DNA from: JBPCIX01 sp051005875
Lineage (GTDB): Bacteria > Actinomycetota > CADDZG01 > JAHWKV01
Length of the DNA: 26,574 nt
Direction: 5' to 3'
NCBI GenBank assembly: GCA_051005875.1
Contig: JBPCIX010000074.1
Span: 1-26,574 of the forward strand
This document shows, piece by piece, positions 1 to 7,996 of this stretch. The notes under the pieces are model-generated. The model searched no databases, was not told the origin of the DNA, and saw only the letters and a program-made list of their open reading frames with translations. Position numbers and translations under genes: made by a program. The first letter of the stretch is position 1. Each line of letters starts with the position of its first letter.

Positions 1-1067
1 GCCGCATCGAGGATGCGGTCAATGAAAAGGCAACCAGCATTATCGATTCGCTTGGGGCTGAAATCGGGATAGGCAAGGAATCTGCCGCGCGAGCTCTGGA
101 ATTTCAAAAATCCATCGAATCCGCCCAGGCCCAACTCGTGGACCGCCAAGCCCAACTCGGGGACCGGTTGCGAGAAAACCAAGAATGGGTTCGCGGCGAT
201 ATTGCCGCTGCCACGGACGCCACCAAAGAAGCCACCAGTGCTGCCATGAATGAGATGGCGGAGGTGTTCGTGGGGGCTCTCAATCAGCTGAATGAATCGA
301 CGACCGCAGCCGTCAAGTACGTGTCAGAGTCAGGCACGCAGATCGAAGGTATTCGCAAGTCTCTTATTCGCTATCTCGCAGAGCGAGATCGCAGGTTGGA
401 GCAAGTTCGAGACCGAGTCTTCGCAGACGTTATCGAAAAAATGGGTCAAAGCTTGGGCCGCCGAACTCGCCTAAAGCTCGGCAATGCTCTTAGCGAGGCT
501 GAAGACTCCTGGGCAGGCGAGCAGAGCGGCGGGCTGCGACCGCTATCTCACGAAGCGCCGGATTCTTATGCGGAATTCGGCGGCGCCGGTGATTCAGGCG
601 CCCCCAACTTTGACCAACTGCTGGCCCGCACCGGGCTGAGCGTGAGGCTTCCTGAGCCGGCACCTTCGCCAATTCGGGGCGTCTCCTCTAGTGAGTCGAG
701 GCTCGATCCGGTTGTGGCTTGGAAGGACCAATCAAGCCGGGAAGACCAGACCGCATTTCTCGAATTACAATCCTCCCCAGAAGGCCTGGACGTCGAAGTG
801 CCCAACGGGCCTTCTGACTCCGACCGGGAGGGACGGCCTGAAACTGAGATTGAGCAACCGAACCAGGAGCCCATCAGGCGGCCGCGGAGGCCTAAGCCTC
901 TTCAACCAGTTTCTGAATCCAAGGGAACCTCTGCTCCAAAGCAACGATCTCAAACGGTAACCGGCCCAAAGAGTGCGGCGGCCAAAACCAAAAGTAGCCG
1001 CGCCTCGAAACCAAAACCCGCCTCGAAACCAAAACCAAGGGCAAAAGCCAAATCGGCCAAACGGTAG
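1..1067 (+). CDS. Coiled-coil protein with basic C-terminal tail, 5'-truncated
   Basis: The frame is open from base 3 to the TAG at 1065-1067, so the gene begins before the window; 354 residues are visible. An ATG-like restart at 138 is only an internal GTG. The first ~160 visible residues are Ala/Glu/Gln/Arg-rich and look helical and coiled-coil forming. The next ~100 are acidic and low-complexity. The last ~60 are Lys/Pro/Ala-rich and end in AKAKSAKR. An 18-bp tandem duplication (1002-1037) encodes ASKPKP twice. I do not recognise the family. A coiled coil followed by an AKP-rich tail resembles DNA- or envelope-associated structural proteins, but that is inference. A perfect hairpin at 1116-1149 follows the stop. 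Confidence 0.75.
   Translation, partial: RIEDAVNEKATSIIDSLGAEIGIGKESAARALEFQKSIESAQAQLVDRQAQLGDRLRENQEWVRGDIAAATDATKEATSAAMNEMAEVFVGALNQLNESTTAAVKYVSESGTQIEGIRKSLIRYLAERDRRLEQVRDRVFADVIEKMGQSLGRRTRLKLGNALSEAEDSWAGEQSGGLRPLSHEAPDSYAEFGGAGDSGAPNFDQLLARTGLSVRLPEPAPSPIRGVSSSESRLDPVVAWKDQSSREDQTAFLELQSSPEGLDVEVPNGPSDSDREGRPETEIEQPNQEPIRRPRRPKPLQPVSESKGTSAPKQRSQTVTGPKSAAAKTKSSRASKPKPASKPKPRAKAKSAKR
1002..1037 (+). repeat. 18-bp tandem duplication inside the basic tail
   Basis: Two adjacent 18-bp units, 1002-1019 and 1020-1037, differ only at the last base and each encodes Ala-Ser-Lys-Pro-Lys-Pro. It is in frame and lengthens the basic tail of the coiled-coil protein. Such tails expand and contract by slippage. 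Confidence 0.85.
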
Positions 1068-1115
1068 GAGGCTTTGGGAGAACGTGCAGCGTCCCGGCCA
1101 GTAGCAGCCCGCAAA

Positions 1116-1149
1116 TAGAAATCGCCCGGCATGTGCCGGGCGATTTCTA
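1116..1149. terminator. Perfect inverted repeat, likely bidirectional terminator
   Basis: The arms 1116-1131 and 1134-1149 are perfect reverse complements (TAGAAATCGCCCGGCA and its complement) separated by 2 bases, so the practical stem is about 13-14 bp with a short loop. It lies between the stop of the coiled-coil gene (1067) and the stop of the convergent small membrane gene (1168). A/T-rich stem bases give a weak U-tract on either strand (ATTTCTATTT on the minus strand). This fits a shared rho-independent terminator. Confidence 0.7.
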
Positions 1150-1167
1150 CGGCCAGTATTTACCTAC

Positions 1168-1314
1168 CTAGACGGATCTCCGACCCGTCACCAACTGGTA
1201 GATCAACACAATCACTGCAATTACCAATAGGAGATGAATCAAGCCCCCGCCGATGGAGCCCAGCAATCCCAGTAACCAGAGCAGGAGCAAGACTCCAATA
1301 ATGGTCCAAATCAT
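1168..1314 (-). CDS. Small hydrophobic membrane protein, lmo0937/DUF5670-like
   Basis: This 48-residue ORF starts with ATG at 1314 and ends with TAG at 1168-1170. A GGAG lies about 10 bases upstream (1325-1328). The protein begins MIWTIIGVLLLLWLLGLLGS, has a Gly-rich turn (SIGGGLIH), a second hydrophobic stretch and a basic end (GRRSV). This plan, with WLLG and IGGGLIHLLLV, is what I know from the very small lmo0937-family (DUF5670) membrane proteins, which are often stress-linked and of unknown function. It follows the other small membrane gene (1339-1509) on the same strand with a 24-bp gap, so the two probably form one transcript. Confidence 0.8.
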   Translation of the reverse strand: MIWTIIGVLLLLWLLGLLGSIGGGLIHLLLVIAVIVLIYQLVTGRRSV

Positions 1315-1338
1315 CTTTTGTTTTCTCCAGTCTTTTGC

Positions 1339-1509
1339 TTAGCCGTTAAGCATTGGAAGGATGAATCGTGCAAGGAAGTAAAGGATGACGATAGTTATCG
1401 CCAAGATGAACGCGTACTTCACGAATGCATAACTAGTCAGCCCAGAGCTTACGGGGGCTGGCTCCTGAACTACTTCTTGCCTAACTGGCTCTTCTCTATA
1501 GACTGCCAT
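1339..1509 (-). CDS. Small single-pass membrane protein of unknown function
   Basis: The longest open frame reaches back to 1593, but I place the start at ATG 1509 because AAGGAC and GAAAGGG lie just before it and the upstream residues look non-coding. The 56-residue product begins MAVYREEPVRQEVVQEPAPV, an acidic soluble N-terminus. It has one clear transmembrane helix at about residues 29-52 (KYAFILAITIVILYFLARF) and ends ILPMLNG. No family recognised. It is transcribed divergently from merR and precedes the lmo0937-like gene, so both may answer to the same duplicated intergenic segment. Confidence 0.65.
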   Translation of the reverse strand: MAVYREEPVRQEVVQEPAPVSSGLTSYAFVKYAFILAITIVILYFLARFILPMLNG

Positions 1510-1597
1510 GTCCTTGACCCTTTCTGGGCTCATTCTGCACAACTGCTTACTGCTGAGTGATACCCAACAATCGACTCGCCGAAACCTGAGCAAACTC

Positions 1598-1705
1598 TCA
1601 ATTCGACGTTTTTATGAAGCACTCATCATAGAGAAGTAGATTCTCCCAGTCCGGTTAGGAGGATCAATTCGACGTTTTTATGAAGTACTCGTAGAGTAGA
1701 TACTC
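1598..1705 (+). repeat. 66-bp-spaced direct duplication of the merR promoter segment
   Basis: The 27 bases at 1598-1624 recur at 1664-1690 with one mismatch (first 22 bases identical, beginning TCAATTCGACG). Beyond that the copies stay similar but gapped: AGAAGTAGATTCTC in copy 1, AGAGTAGATACTC in copy 2. Each copy holds a -35-like TCGACG and a four- or five-codon mini-ORF beginning ATG AAG (1614 and 1680). A consensus Shine-Dalgarno AGGAGG at 1657-1662 sits between the copies with no gene of its own. Confidence 0.85.
1669..1697 (+). promoter_or_regulatory. Probable merR promoter (leaderless)
   Basis: TCGACG at 1669-1674 (-35-like), a 17-bp spacer, and TAGAGT at 1692-1697 (-10, TANNNT type) lie 8 bases before the GTG start at 1706. 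No Shine-Dalgarno lies in the last 25 bases before the start, which fits a leaderless mRNA. Confidence 0.5.
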
Positions 1706-1710
1706 GTGAG
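1686..1710. promoter_or_regulatory. Candidate MerR operator overlapping -10 and start of merR
   Basis: Half-sites TACTC (1686-1690), GAGTA (1694-1698) and TACTC (1701-1705) form GAGTA-GA-TACTC, followed by GTGAG. The 17-mer GAGTAGATACTCGTGAG matches GAGTAATTACTCGTAAG at 8841-8857 in the menB/menE gap at 14 of 17 positions. Its place on the -10 and start codon would fit autorepression; this is inference. Confidence 0.5.
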
Positions 1711-2488
1711 ATATCGAGTTGACGAGTTGGCAGCCCGCTGTGGCCTTAGCGTTGACACTGTTCGCTTCTATCAGACCAACTCGATTCTGCCCCCACCCGA
1801 GCGGGTTGGCCGGGTCGCCTGGTACACCACCGAGCATCTTGAGCGCCTTCGCCGAGTACGCGATCTCAAGAAAAAGGGATTCACCCTCGCCTCGATTCGC
1901 AGGCTTCTGGACGGCGAGCTGGATAAAGCCGACGAAGCGTTGGTAGAGGCCCTGGCAGGACCTGCTCCCGGTGAAGGGGGGGACGAGCAAGAGGAGTTCT
2001 TGACTCTCGACGAGTTGGCTGATCGGATTGGAGTGTCGCCGGCTCTCGTGAAGGCAATTGAGCGCGAGAACCTCTTGGTCCCCCGGCTCAAAGGCGGAGA
2101 ACCTATTTACACCACCGCTGACGCTTCGGCTGCATCGGCCGGCCTTGCTCTGCTTGAAAACGGCCTCCCATTAAGTGAACTGCTTAAGCTCGCCCGCCAA
2201 TACGATCAAGCGGCCCGCCAGACTGCCGAGCAGGCGGTTGAGTTGTTCGATAAGTACGTAAGGGGACCAATTCGTGAGTCGGCTTCGTCGGACGATGAAG
2301 CCGCAGGGCAGTTGGTGGAGGCATTCCGCAAGCTCTTGCCGGCAACCGTAGCGTTGGTTGGGCATCACTTCAGAAGGGTGCTGATAGCAACCGCTCAGGC
2401 CCGCATCGAAAAGGTGGGCGCCGAGCCCGAAAAGAAGGCAGTCAGGAGCGAATCTCAAAAGCGACTGGAGCCCACATGGCCGATCTGA
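1706..2488 (+). CDS. MerR-family regulator with two MerR-type HTH domains
   Basis: A 260-residue protein starting with GTG at 1706. Residues 3-70 are a MerR winged helix-turn-helix (YRVDELAARCGLSVDTVRFY, then the wing and RRVRDLKKKGFTLASIRRLL). Residues ~98-150 look like a second, shorter MerR-like HTH (LTLDELADRIGVSPALVKAI). The C-terminal ~100 residues are helical and include LLPATVALVGHHFRR; no metal-binding Cys cluster is present, so a metal sensor is unlikely. It overlaps ubiE by 13 bases, giving translational coupling with menaquinone genes. The product probably regulates this cluster, as its putative operator recurs between menB and menE. The ligand is unknown. Confidence 0.85.
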   Translation: MRYRVDELAARCGLSVDTVRFYQTNSILPPPERVGRVAWYTTEHLERLRRVRDLKKKGFTLASIRRLLDGELDKADEALVEALAGPAPGEGGDEQEEFLTLDELADRIGVSPALVKAIERENLLVPRLKGGEPIYTTADASAASAGLALLENGLPLSELLKLARQYDQAARQTAEQAVELFDKYVRGPIRESASSDDEAAGQLVEAFRKLLPATVALVGHHFRRVLIATAQARIEKVGAEPEKKAVRSESQKRLEPTWPI

Positions 2489-3177
2489 GGCCCGAGGATC
2501 CGATGCCCCGCGGCGAGGAGAAAGTAAAGGCCGTGAGATTGATGTTTGATTCGATCGCCCCTCGCTATGACCTGGTTAACGGGGTGATGACCTTTGGGAT
2601 GGACACCGGCTGGAGAAGGCGCACCATCGAGGCTCTCATGCTTGCTCCCGGCTCGACGGTGCTCGACGTCGCCTGCGGCACCGGCGACCTTTGCCGGGAG
2701 ATTCGGAAAGCCCGGTATAGGGCCATTGGCTTTGACATGTCGGCCGGCATGCTGGCGCAAACACGGACTAAGGCCCCGCTGGTTCTGGCCGACGCCCTCC
2801 GGCTCCCTGTTGGAGACGCTTCCGCAGATGGAGTTACCTGTGGCTTTGCTCTGCGCAATGTTGCGGACCTTGGCAGTCTCTTCGCTGAATTCGCACGCGT
2901 CCTCAGGCCGGGCGGCAGGGTTGCCTTGTTAGAGGTTGCCGAGCCACGCAGCGCACTTCCCAAGTTGGGTCACCGTTTTTACTTCCGCAGGATCGTCCCG
3001 CTGATTGGGGGTTTGCTTTCCAACGGCGCAGCCTATAGGTACTTGCCCCGATCAACTACCTATCTGCCGCCGTTGGCGGAGATGCTGGAGATGCTCTCCT
3101 CGGCCGGGTTCCAGGCAATAAACCGGAGGCCTTTGGGATTAGGAGCAGCTCAGCTGATAAGCGCTACTCGCCTTTGA
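2476..3177 (+). CDS. ubiE: Demethylmenaquinone methyltransferase (UbiE/MenG)
   Basis: A 233-residue SAM-dependent methyltransferase that adds the C-methyl group to demethylmenaquinone, the last step of menaquinone synthesis at the membrane. The family signature FDSIAPRYDLVN is at residues 24-35, followed by MTFGMDTGWRR. The SAM-binding motif I, VLDVACGTGDL, is at ~62-72. DALRLPVGDASADGVTCGFA (motif II region) and VLRPGGRVALLEVAEP follow. The ATG at 2476 has TGGAG 5 bases before it, lying inside the end of merR. The stop overlaps the TTG start of menF as TTGA. Neighbours confirm MenG rather than a ubiquinone role. Confidence 0.93.
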   Translation: MADLRPEDPMPRGEEKVKAVRLMFDSIAPRYDLVNGVMTFGMDTGWRRRTIEALMLAPGSTVLDVACGTGDLCREIRKARYRAIGFDMSAGMLAQTRTKAPLVLADALRLPVGDASADGVTCGFALRNVADLGSLFAEFARVLRPGGRVALLEVAEPRSALPKLGHRFYFRRIVPLIGGLLSNGAAYRYLPRSTTYLPPLAEMLEMLSSAGFQAINRRPLGLGAAQLISATRL

Positions 3178-4394
3178 GCCGCAGGCTTACCGCGAAAACT
3201 ACGAGGCTGAGCGTTGTCCCACGTCTAACCAAGATGGTTCCGCCGGCGGGAGCAGCTGTTTGGATTACGCCCTCCACCAGCCTGGTGGGATTTGGCCAGG
3301 TATTGCGACTGGGTCCCTGCGGAGGCAGCGATCGCTTCGAGACATTGGCCGGGCGACTTCAGGAACTGTTCAGCGAGGCTCACATCACCGACGATGTGGA
3401 CCTGCCCGGCTCGGGTCCGATGGCCTTTGGAAGTTTCACTTTCGATGAAAACGACGCCGACTCGGCGATGGTCATACCTGAATTGATTTACGGGGTAAGT
3501 GATGACGCTGCCTGGAAGACCGAGATGTCGATTGATCCGCCCGATTTCAACTCTACGGGTCGGGCGGGCAACCAATCTCGGTTGACCGCCGGCGACGATT
3601 CAAGCGTCCACTGGAACCGGATTTGCCTTGAGGCCCAGGACAAGCTCGCCGACGGTACGGTCGAGAAAGTTGTCCTCGCAAGAAAAGTGCTCAAGGAACT
3701 GCAGGGAGAACCAGACGAAGGTGAAATCGTTAGACATCTAGCCGATGCATACCCGGGCTGCTTCACTTTTGCTTTCGAGCGCATGGTGGGCGCCAGCCCG
3801 GAGCTGCTGGTCCGGAGATTAGGAGACATTGTTGAATCCATGCCCATAGCCGGGTCGGCCCCAAGAGGCGCCGACGCCGCCGACGATGATCTCATAGGTG
3901 CCGGTCTGATTGCGTCCGCCAAGAATCAAACGGAGCACGAGATCACAAAGCGCGATGTGGTCGACAAGCTCGCTCCGTTTTGTTCGCAAATGGAAGTGGA
4001 GGCGACGCCTTCGCTGCTCCTGTTGGCCAATGTGCAGCACCTGAGCACGAAAGTTCAGGGCAAACTAAACGGACATTACAGCGCCCTTCAGTTGGCGGGC
4101 GCCCTGCATCCAACCGCCGCGGTTTGTGGAATGCCAAATCGCGAAGCGATGGACTTCATTCGAATGGCGGAAGGCTTCGATAGGGGCCGCTACGCTGCTC
4201 CCGTGGGCTGGATGGACCATCGCGGAGACGGCGAATGGGCTCTGGCGCTTCGGTGCGCCGATATCGGTGATTCGTCGGCCGGCCTTTATGCCGGCGCCGG
4301 GATCGTCAGCGCTTCGGTCGCCGAAGCCGAATTCGAAGAAACGGAGATTAAGTTGAAAGCTATCCTTTCCGCTCTAAACAGGGGTGTCGCATAA
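3174..4394 (+). CDS. menF: Isochorismate synthase (MenF)
   Basis: A 406-residue member of the chorismate-binding family, converting chorismate to isochorismate, the entry step of menaquinone synthesis. Family motifs run in order: VEKVVLARKVLKE (~160-172), the PGCFTFAFE and GASPELLVRR block, ESMPIAGSAPRG, QTEHEITKRDVVD, and a C-terminal HPTAAVCGMPNREAMDFI, GFDRGRYAAPVGWMD and ALRCADI. The start is uncertain: TTG 3174 overlaps the ubiE stop (TTGA) and is the longest; ATG 3234 (MVPPAGAAVW) is an alternative, and neither has a good Shine-Dalgarno. Menaquinone rather than siderophore context follows from menD, menC and menG nearby. Confidence 0.92.
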   Translation: MSRRLTAKTTRLSVVPRLTKMVPPAGAAVWITPSTSLVGFGQVLRLGPCGGSDRFETLAGRLQELFSEAHITDDVDLPGSGPMAFGSFTFDENDADSAMVIPELIYGVSDDAAWKTEMSIDPPDFNSTGRAGNQSRLTAGDDSSVHWNRICLEAQDKLADGTVEKVVLARKVLKELQGEPDEGEIVRHLADAYPGCFTFAFERMVGASPELLVRRLGDIVESMPIAGSAPRGADAADDDLIGAGLIASAKNQTEHEITKRDVVDKLAPFCSQMEVEATPSLLLLANVQHLSTKVQGKLNGHYSALQLAGALHPTAAVCGMPNREAMDFIRMAEGFDRGRYAAPVGWMDHRGDGEWALALRCADIGDSSAGLYAGAGIVSASVAEAEFEETEIKLKAILSALNRGVA

Positions 4395-4399
4395 CCGGC

Positions 4400-4416
4400 T
4401 AGTGCCCTGCGCACTA
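4400..4416. terminator. Short hairpin between convergent menF and menD
   Basis: TAGTGC (4400-4405) and GCACTA (4411-4416) are reverse complements around a 5-base loop, in the 19-bp gap between the two convergent stops and overlapping the menD stop codon. There is no T-tract, so terminator function is only possible. It begins with CTAGTGCCCT, a motif that recurs elsewhere in the window. Confidence 0.3.
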
Positions 4417-6126
4417 AATCGCTTCTCCAACCAAGGCCCAGATCTTGCGATGAATCCCGGTGTTTTTGTGCCGGTCTGTCCTTGCTTCGATCACTTGAAC
4501 ACCACCCGCTTTTTGGGCCGCAGCCATGGCTGAGGGGAGGTGGGCAGGCTCCTGGACTAGGGCGTGCCCCAGGCCGTACACGTCGCACAGACGCGCCAGA
4601 TCGATGTTGTGGGGAGTTCCGAATAACCGCTCAAAATTTTGGTCATCATCGGCTTGGGGTAAGAACGAGAAAATCCCGCCCCCGTTGTTATTGATAACAA
4701 CGAAGGTTAGATCCACAGGATTGTTGCGTGCAAACAGCAGCCCGTTTTGGTCATGCAGGAAGGAAAGATCTCCGCATAGCGCGACGGCCGGTCCCCCTGA
4801 GGAAAGGGCGACTCCGAGAGCCGTCGAGACGAATCCGTCTATCCCGTTAACACCCCGGTTAGCCGAGATCTTTAATCCTTGCCTGGGGTGCATGAACCAG
4901 TCGAGGTCCCTGATGGGCATGCTCGACGAGACAAAAAGGTGGGCGTCATCAGGCAATAGTGCGGCCAGGTCACGTGCGATTGCAGGCTCGGTTAACTTGG
5001 TCTGCATATCGAGAAACTCGTCTATGGTTCGGCGGGCGGCCTCTCCCGCCCGGAGCCAGTGGGAGAGCCAGTCCCAATCTGCGTGCCCGCTGGCCAGGGT
5101 CCTCAGTTGCTCGCAAACCCCAGTCGGCTCGGCCTGCAGAAAACGCCCGGAGGCGCGGCGAGGATCTGACGCAAACGGTCCGTCGTCAATGCTCACCTGG
5201 GTAATTGCCGCGTCTAAGAATTCCATCAACGCGGCTGAGATTCCCAGGGAGCCAATTCTAAGAACGAAGTCAGGCCGGTGCTCCGAGCTAAAACCGGAGT
5301 CTCGCAAAATGGCGTCGTACGCCGAGATGGCGTCACCCCTGCGGGCCCCCGAGGTTGCCTCGGCAATAACGGGCCAACCGAGATGTTCGCAAAGTGCGTG
5401 GGCGGCCGGCCCGGCGGTCTCGGTCGTTCCTACAACGATAAGACCGCGTTTTGCATTTCCGATTTCACCGGCCAATCGATCCAATTCTTCCGGGGCTGCG
5501 GCTGCAGCAACTCTGCTTGGCTCACGCCAAGGCGCGTCGCCCGCCCGCCCATCGAGTGGGAACGGGAATCCTCCTTCGGTGGGCCGTGGCACGAGGGGAT
5601 CTCGAAAAGCCAGGTTCAAGTGGACCGGCCCTTTTGGAGAATGAAGACAAGCGGCGAAAGCGTTGCAGGCAACCGACCTCCAGTACTCCACCGAGCCCGG
5701 CCGGGCCTCGGCTACGCCGACTTCGGCAAACCACCTGATGAATTGGCCGTAAAGCTTGATCTGGTCAATGGTCTGGCCTGCCCCCGTATCCCTTAGCTCC
5801 GGCGGCCGGTCCGCGGTCAGCACGAGCAGGCTTGCCTTCGAGTAGCTTGCTTCGATGATCGCCGGAAACAGGTTCGCGGTTGCCGTGCCCGACGTGGTGA
5901 GAATTGCCACGGGACGCCTCGATTCCTTCGCTATTCCGAGCGCAACAAAACCCGCGGAGCGCTCGTCGATTAAGACCCGGAGCCTTACTCCTGGATGCTC
6001 GGCGAGGGCCAGAGCCATAGGGGTAGAACGGGACCCGGGGGCCAAGCAAGCATCGGTAAGGCCGCACCGGACAAATTCATCGACCATAACCAGAGCCTCA
6101 GCCTGGCCGGCATTTTGGGCCTTCAT
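4414..6126 (-). CDS. menD: SEPHCHC synthase (MenD)
   Basis: A 570-residue thiamine-diphosphate enzyme that joins isochorismate and 2-oxoglutarate to form 2-succinyl-5-enolpyruvyl-6-hydroxy-3-cyclohexene-1-carboxylate. The length is normal for MenD. Diagnostic motifs are APGSRSTP (29-36), the ThDP-activating Glu in DERSAGF (54-60), TSGTATANLFPAI, and TADRPPELRDTGAGQTIDQ (104-122). The cofactor region shows CGDLSFLHDQNGLL and NNNGGGIFSFLPQ. It starts with ATG 6126, overlapping the TGA of menC (ATGA), and is the last gene of the minus-strand operon menB-menA-menC-menD. Confidence 0.95.
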   Translation of the reverse strand: MKAQNAGQAEALVMVDEFVRCGLTDACLAPGSRSTPMALALAEHPGVRLRVLIDERSAGFVALGIAKESRRPVAILTTSGTATANLFPAIIEASYSKASLLVLTADRPPELRDTGAGQTIDQIKLYGQFIRWFAEVGVAEARPGSVEYWRSVACNAFAACLHSPKGPVHLNLAFRDPLVPRPTEGGFPFPLDGRAGDAPWREPSRVAAAAAPEELDRLAGEIGNAKRGLIVVGTTETAGPAAHALCEHLGWPVIAEATSGARRGDAISAYDAILRDSGFSSEHRPDFVLRIGSLGISAALMEFLDAAITQVSIDDGPFASDPRRASGRFLQAEPTGVCEQLRTLASGHADWDWLSHWLRAGEAARRTIDEFLDMQTKLTEPAIARDLAALLPDDAHLFVSSSMPIRDLDWFMHPRQGLKISANRGVNGIDGFVSTALGVALSSGGPAVALCGDLSFLHDQNGLLFARNNPVDLTFVVINNNGGGIFSFLPQADDDQNFERLFGTPHNIDLARLCDVYGLGHALVQEPAHLPSAMAAAQKAGGVQVIEARTDRHKNTGIHRKIWALVGEAI

Positions 6127-7109
6127 CTAGTGAGTCCTGCAGAAACAGCCAGTGCCTTGTCCCAGCCCGGGACAAGGCCTGGGTCTTGTTCAAACTCCGC
6201 GATAACTTGGTGGTCAACCCCAGGTCGCCTTACGGAAACGTAACCGGCTTCCGGCAGGAGCGGATCCGATGAAACGTCACCTGCCAATATTCCGAGGGTC
6301 CCAAGCCCACATGGGAACCGAAGCTCCGGCAACGCCGCAGCCAAAGCAACGCCGGCGGAGATTCCGACAGAGGTTTCGATTAGCGAGGACACCACAGCCG
6401 GAAGACCGCTTACGCCGATGGCACGTACAGCTTCCCGCACACCGCCGTAGTTTTGGACCTTGACTACGAGGACATCGGCGGCTTCATGTTCGGCCACTCG
6501 GGCTGCTTGATCGGGAGTTGAAGCAATCTCGTCGGCTGCCAAGGCAACATCTACAAGCCGCCGCAGCTTGGCCATCTCCTCAATCGTGGCAACAGGCTGT
6601 TCCACAAATTCGAGCCCGTGGCGGCTGAGGATTTTGATCTTGAGGGCGGCTTCGTCGAGATTCCATGCTGCGTTGGCGTCGATGCTGATCTTGCCGTGGG
6701 GGCCCAGGGCGTGGCGAACTGCCTCGACACGCCCCTCATCGTCGCCTTCGGCAACCTTCACCTTTGCGCTTGAGCAACCGGACCCGATAACGAGCTTAAA
6801 TGCTTCGTCCGGCGCGAGCGCCGGGACGGTGACGTGAACGGGGATTGCGTCCCTAAGAGGCGCCGGCCACGGCCGGCATGCCGACTCAAGTGCCGCCTCT
6901 AGACAAAGGTCCTCGCGGCCATCGGAATAGCCCGGGAAGGGGGAATATTCACCCCAGCCTTCAGGCCCCTTTATCAACACCCCTTCCCGCTGCGCAACCC
7001 CTCGGAAGGGGACCCTAAGGGGAATCCGAAAACCCATCACCTGAACGTGATGGTTGCTTTCGTCACGGTTGTAGAGGAATTGTCCGATCAAAGCATTTGC
7101 CCAACCCAC
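6123..7109 (-). CDS. menC: o-Succinylbenzoate synthase (MenC)
   Basis: A 328-residue enolase-superfamily enzyme that dehydrates SHCHC to o-succinylbenzoate. The N-terminal capping domain shows FRIPLRVPFRG and GWGEYSPFPGYS. The barrel carries AKVKV (the KxK catalytic lysine), ISIDANAAW (metal-ligand Asp), FVEQPVA (Glu ligand), LAADEIAS (Asp ligand) and VVKVQNYGG (second lysine). The start is unsettled. GTG 7109 is the longest and overlaps menA by 22 bases; TTG 7091 overlaps the menA stop as TTGA; ATG 7037 would cut into the first beta strand when compared with E. coli MenC. The TGA stop overlaps the menD ATG. Confidence 0.9.
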   Translation of the reverse strand: MGWANALIGQFLYNRDESNHHVQVMGFRIPLRVPFRGVAQREGVLIKGPEGWGEYSPFPGYSDGREDLCLEAALESACRPWPAPLRDAIPVHVTVPALAPDEAFKLVIGSGCSSAKVKVAEGDDEGRVEAVRHALGPHGKISIDANAAWNLDEAALKIKILSRHGLEFVEQPVATIEEMAKLRRLVDVALAADEIASTPDQAARVAEHEAADVLVVKVQNYGGVREAVRAIGVSGLPAVVSSLIETSVGISAGVALAAALPELRFPCGLGTLGILAGDVSSDPLLPEAGYVSVRRPGVDHQVIAEFEQDPGLVPGWDKALAVSAGLTR

Positions 7110-7960
7110 AGGCCGGATGCCAGCAAGATCCCGAAAGCAAGGTCCAATTTTGAAGTCGCCACCAGCACCTTAATCAACCCGGGACCCACGGATGTTTCGA
7201 CTCCGGCAACGGCAGGGCGAGCCAAAGGCACGGCGAGCAACGCTGCAAGAACCGGCCAGCCGCCGCCGACGGTGACTACTAGAGCCAATGAAACGAACGC
7301 CGCGACGATCAAGTTTATGAATAGTCTGATGGTCCGCTCTCGCCCCAGCTTAACCGCCAAGGTTGCCTTGCCTGCTTGCCCATCGGTATCAATGTCGCGC
7401 AAGTTGTTGACCACCAGCAGGGCCGTTGCCAACAGCCCTACGGGTATCGCAGCGGCCGCGGCTGCAAGGGAGAAGCTTTTGGTTTGAATGTAGGCCGAGC
7501 CGATCGTGGCGACAAGTCCAAAGAAAACAAACACGAATATTTCGCCCATAGCGGCCGACCCATAGGGCCGGGGCCCACCACTGTAGCTAAGCGCAGCCAG
7601 CACGCAGAACACTCCGACTACAGCAAGACGCAGATCTACTTTCACTGCGAGCGCCAACCCCGCAAGGCATGCGACCGACACCGCCAAAAATATTGCAAGC
7701 TTCATCCTGGAAGGGGAAATGAGACCAGACGCCGTGAGCCTTCTGGGTCCTTTTCGGTCGGGGGTATCGACTCCCTTGACGGCGTCGAAGTAATCGTTAG
7801 CAAAGTTAACCGCCACCTGAAGCGAGACCGAAACAATTAGAGCAGCGGCAAACCGCCATGCAATGAGTCTGCCCGATGCCGCGGTGCCCACGAGCACCGG
7901 AACCACCGAGGCCCCCAGGGTCTTGGGCCGGGCTGCTTCAACCCAAAGGGTAGCGCTCAT
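7088..7960 (-). CDS. menA: 1,4-dihydroxy-2-naphthoate prenyltransferase (MenA)
   Basis: A 290-residue integral membrane UbiA-superfamily enzyme that attaches the polyprenyl chain to DHNA. The first Mg2+-diphosphate motif is NFANDYFDAVKGVDT (52-66, NDxxDxxxD). The second is NNLRDIDTDGQAGKATLAVK. Between and after them are about eight to nine hydrophobic segments, as usual. It starts with ATG 7958-7960 and begins MSATLWVEAARPKTLGASVV, the typical MenA opening. It lies 36 bp after menB, and its end overlaps the candidate starts of menC, so the genes are co-transcribed. Confidence 0.95.
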   Translation of the reverse strand: MSATLWVEAARPKTLGASVVPVLVGTAASGRLIAWRFAAALIVSVSLQVAVNFANDYFDAVKGVDTPDRKGPRRLTASGLISPSRMKLAIFLAVSVACLAGLALAVKVDLRLAVVGVFCVLAALSYSGGPRPYGSAAMGEIFVFVFFGLVATIGSAYIQTKSFSLAAAAAAIPVGLLATALLVVNNLRDIDTDGQAGKATLAVKLGRERTIRLFINLIVAAFVSLALVVTVGGGWPVLAALLAVPLARPAVAGVETSVGPGLIKVLVATSKLDLAFGILLASGLWVGQML

Positions 7961-7996
7961 CGCCTGCTGCTCACTACCCGCTGGCCCACTGAGCCA

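Noticed and set aside
4526..5644. A 372-codon plus-strand ORF opposite menD.
   Set aside because: It is the antisense shadow of menD, which has all family motifs; the plus-strand product is Ser/Arg/Pro-rich and resembles nothing.
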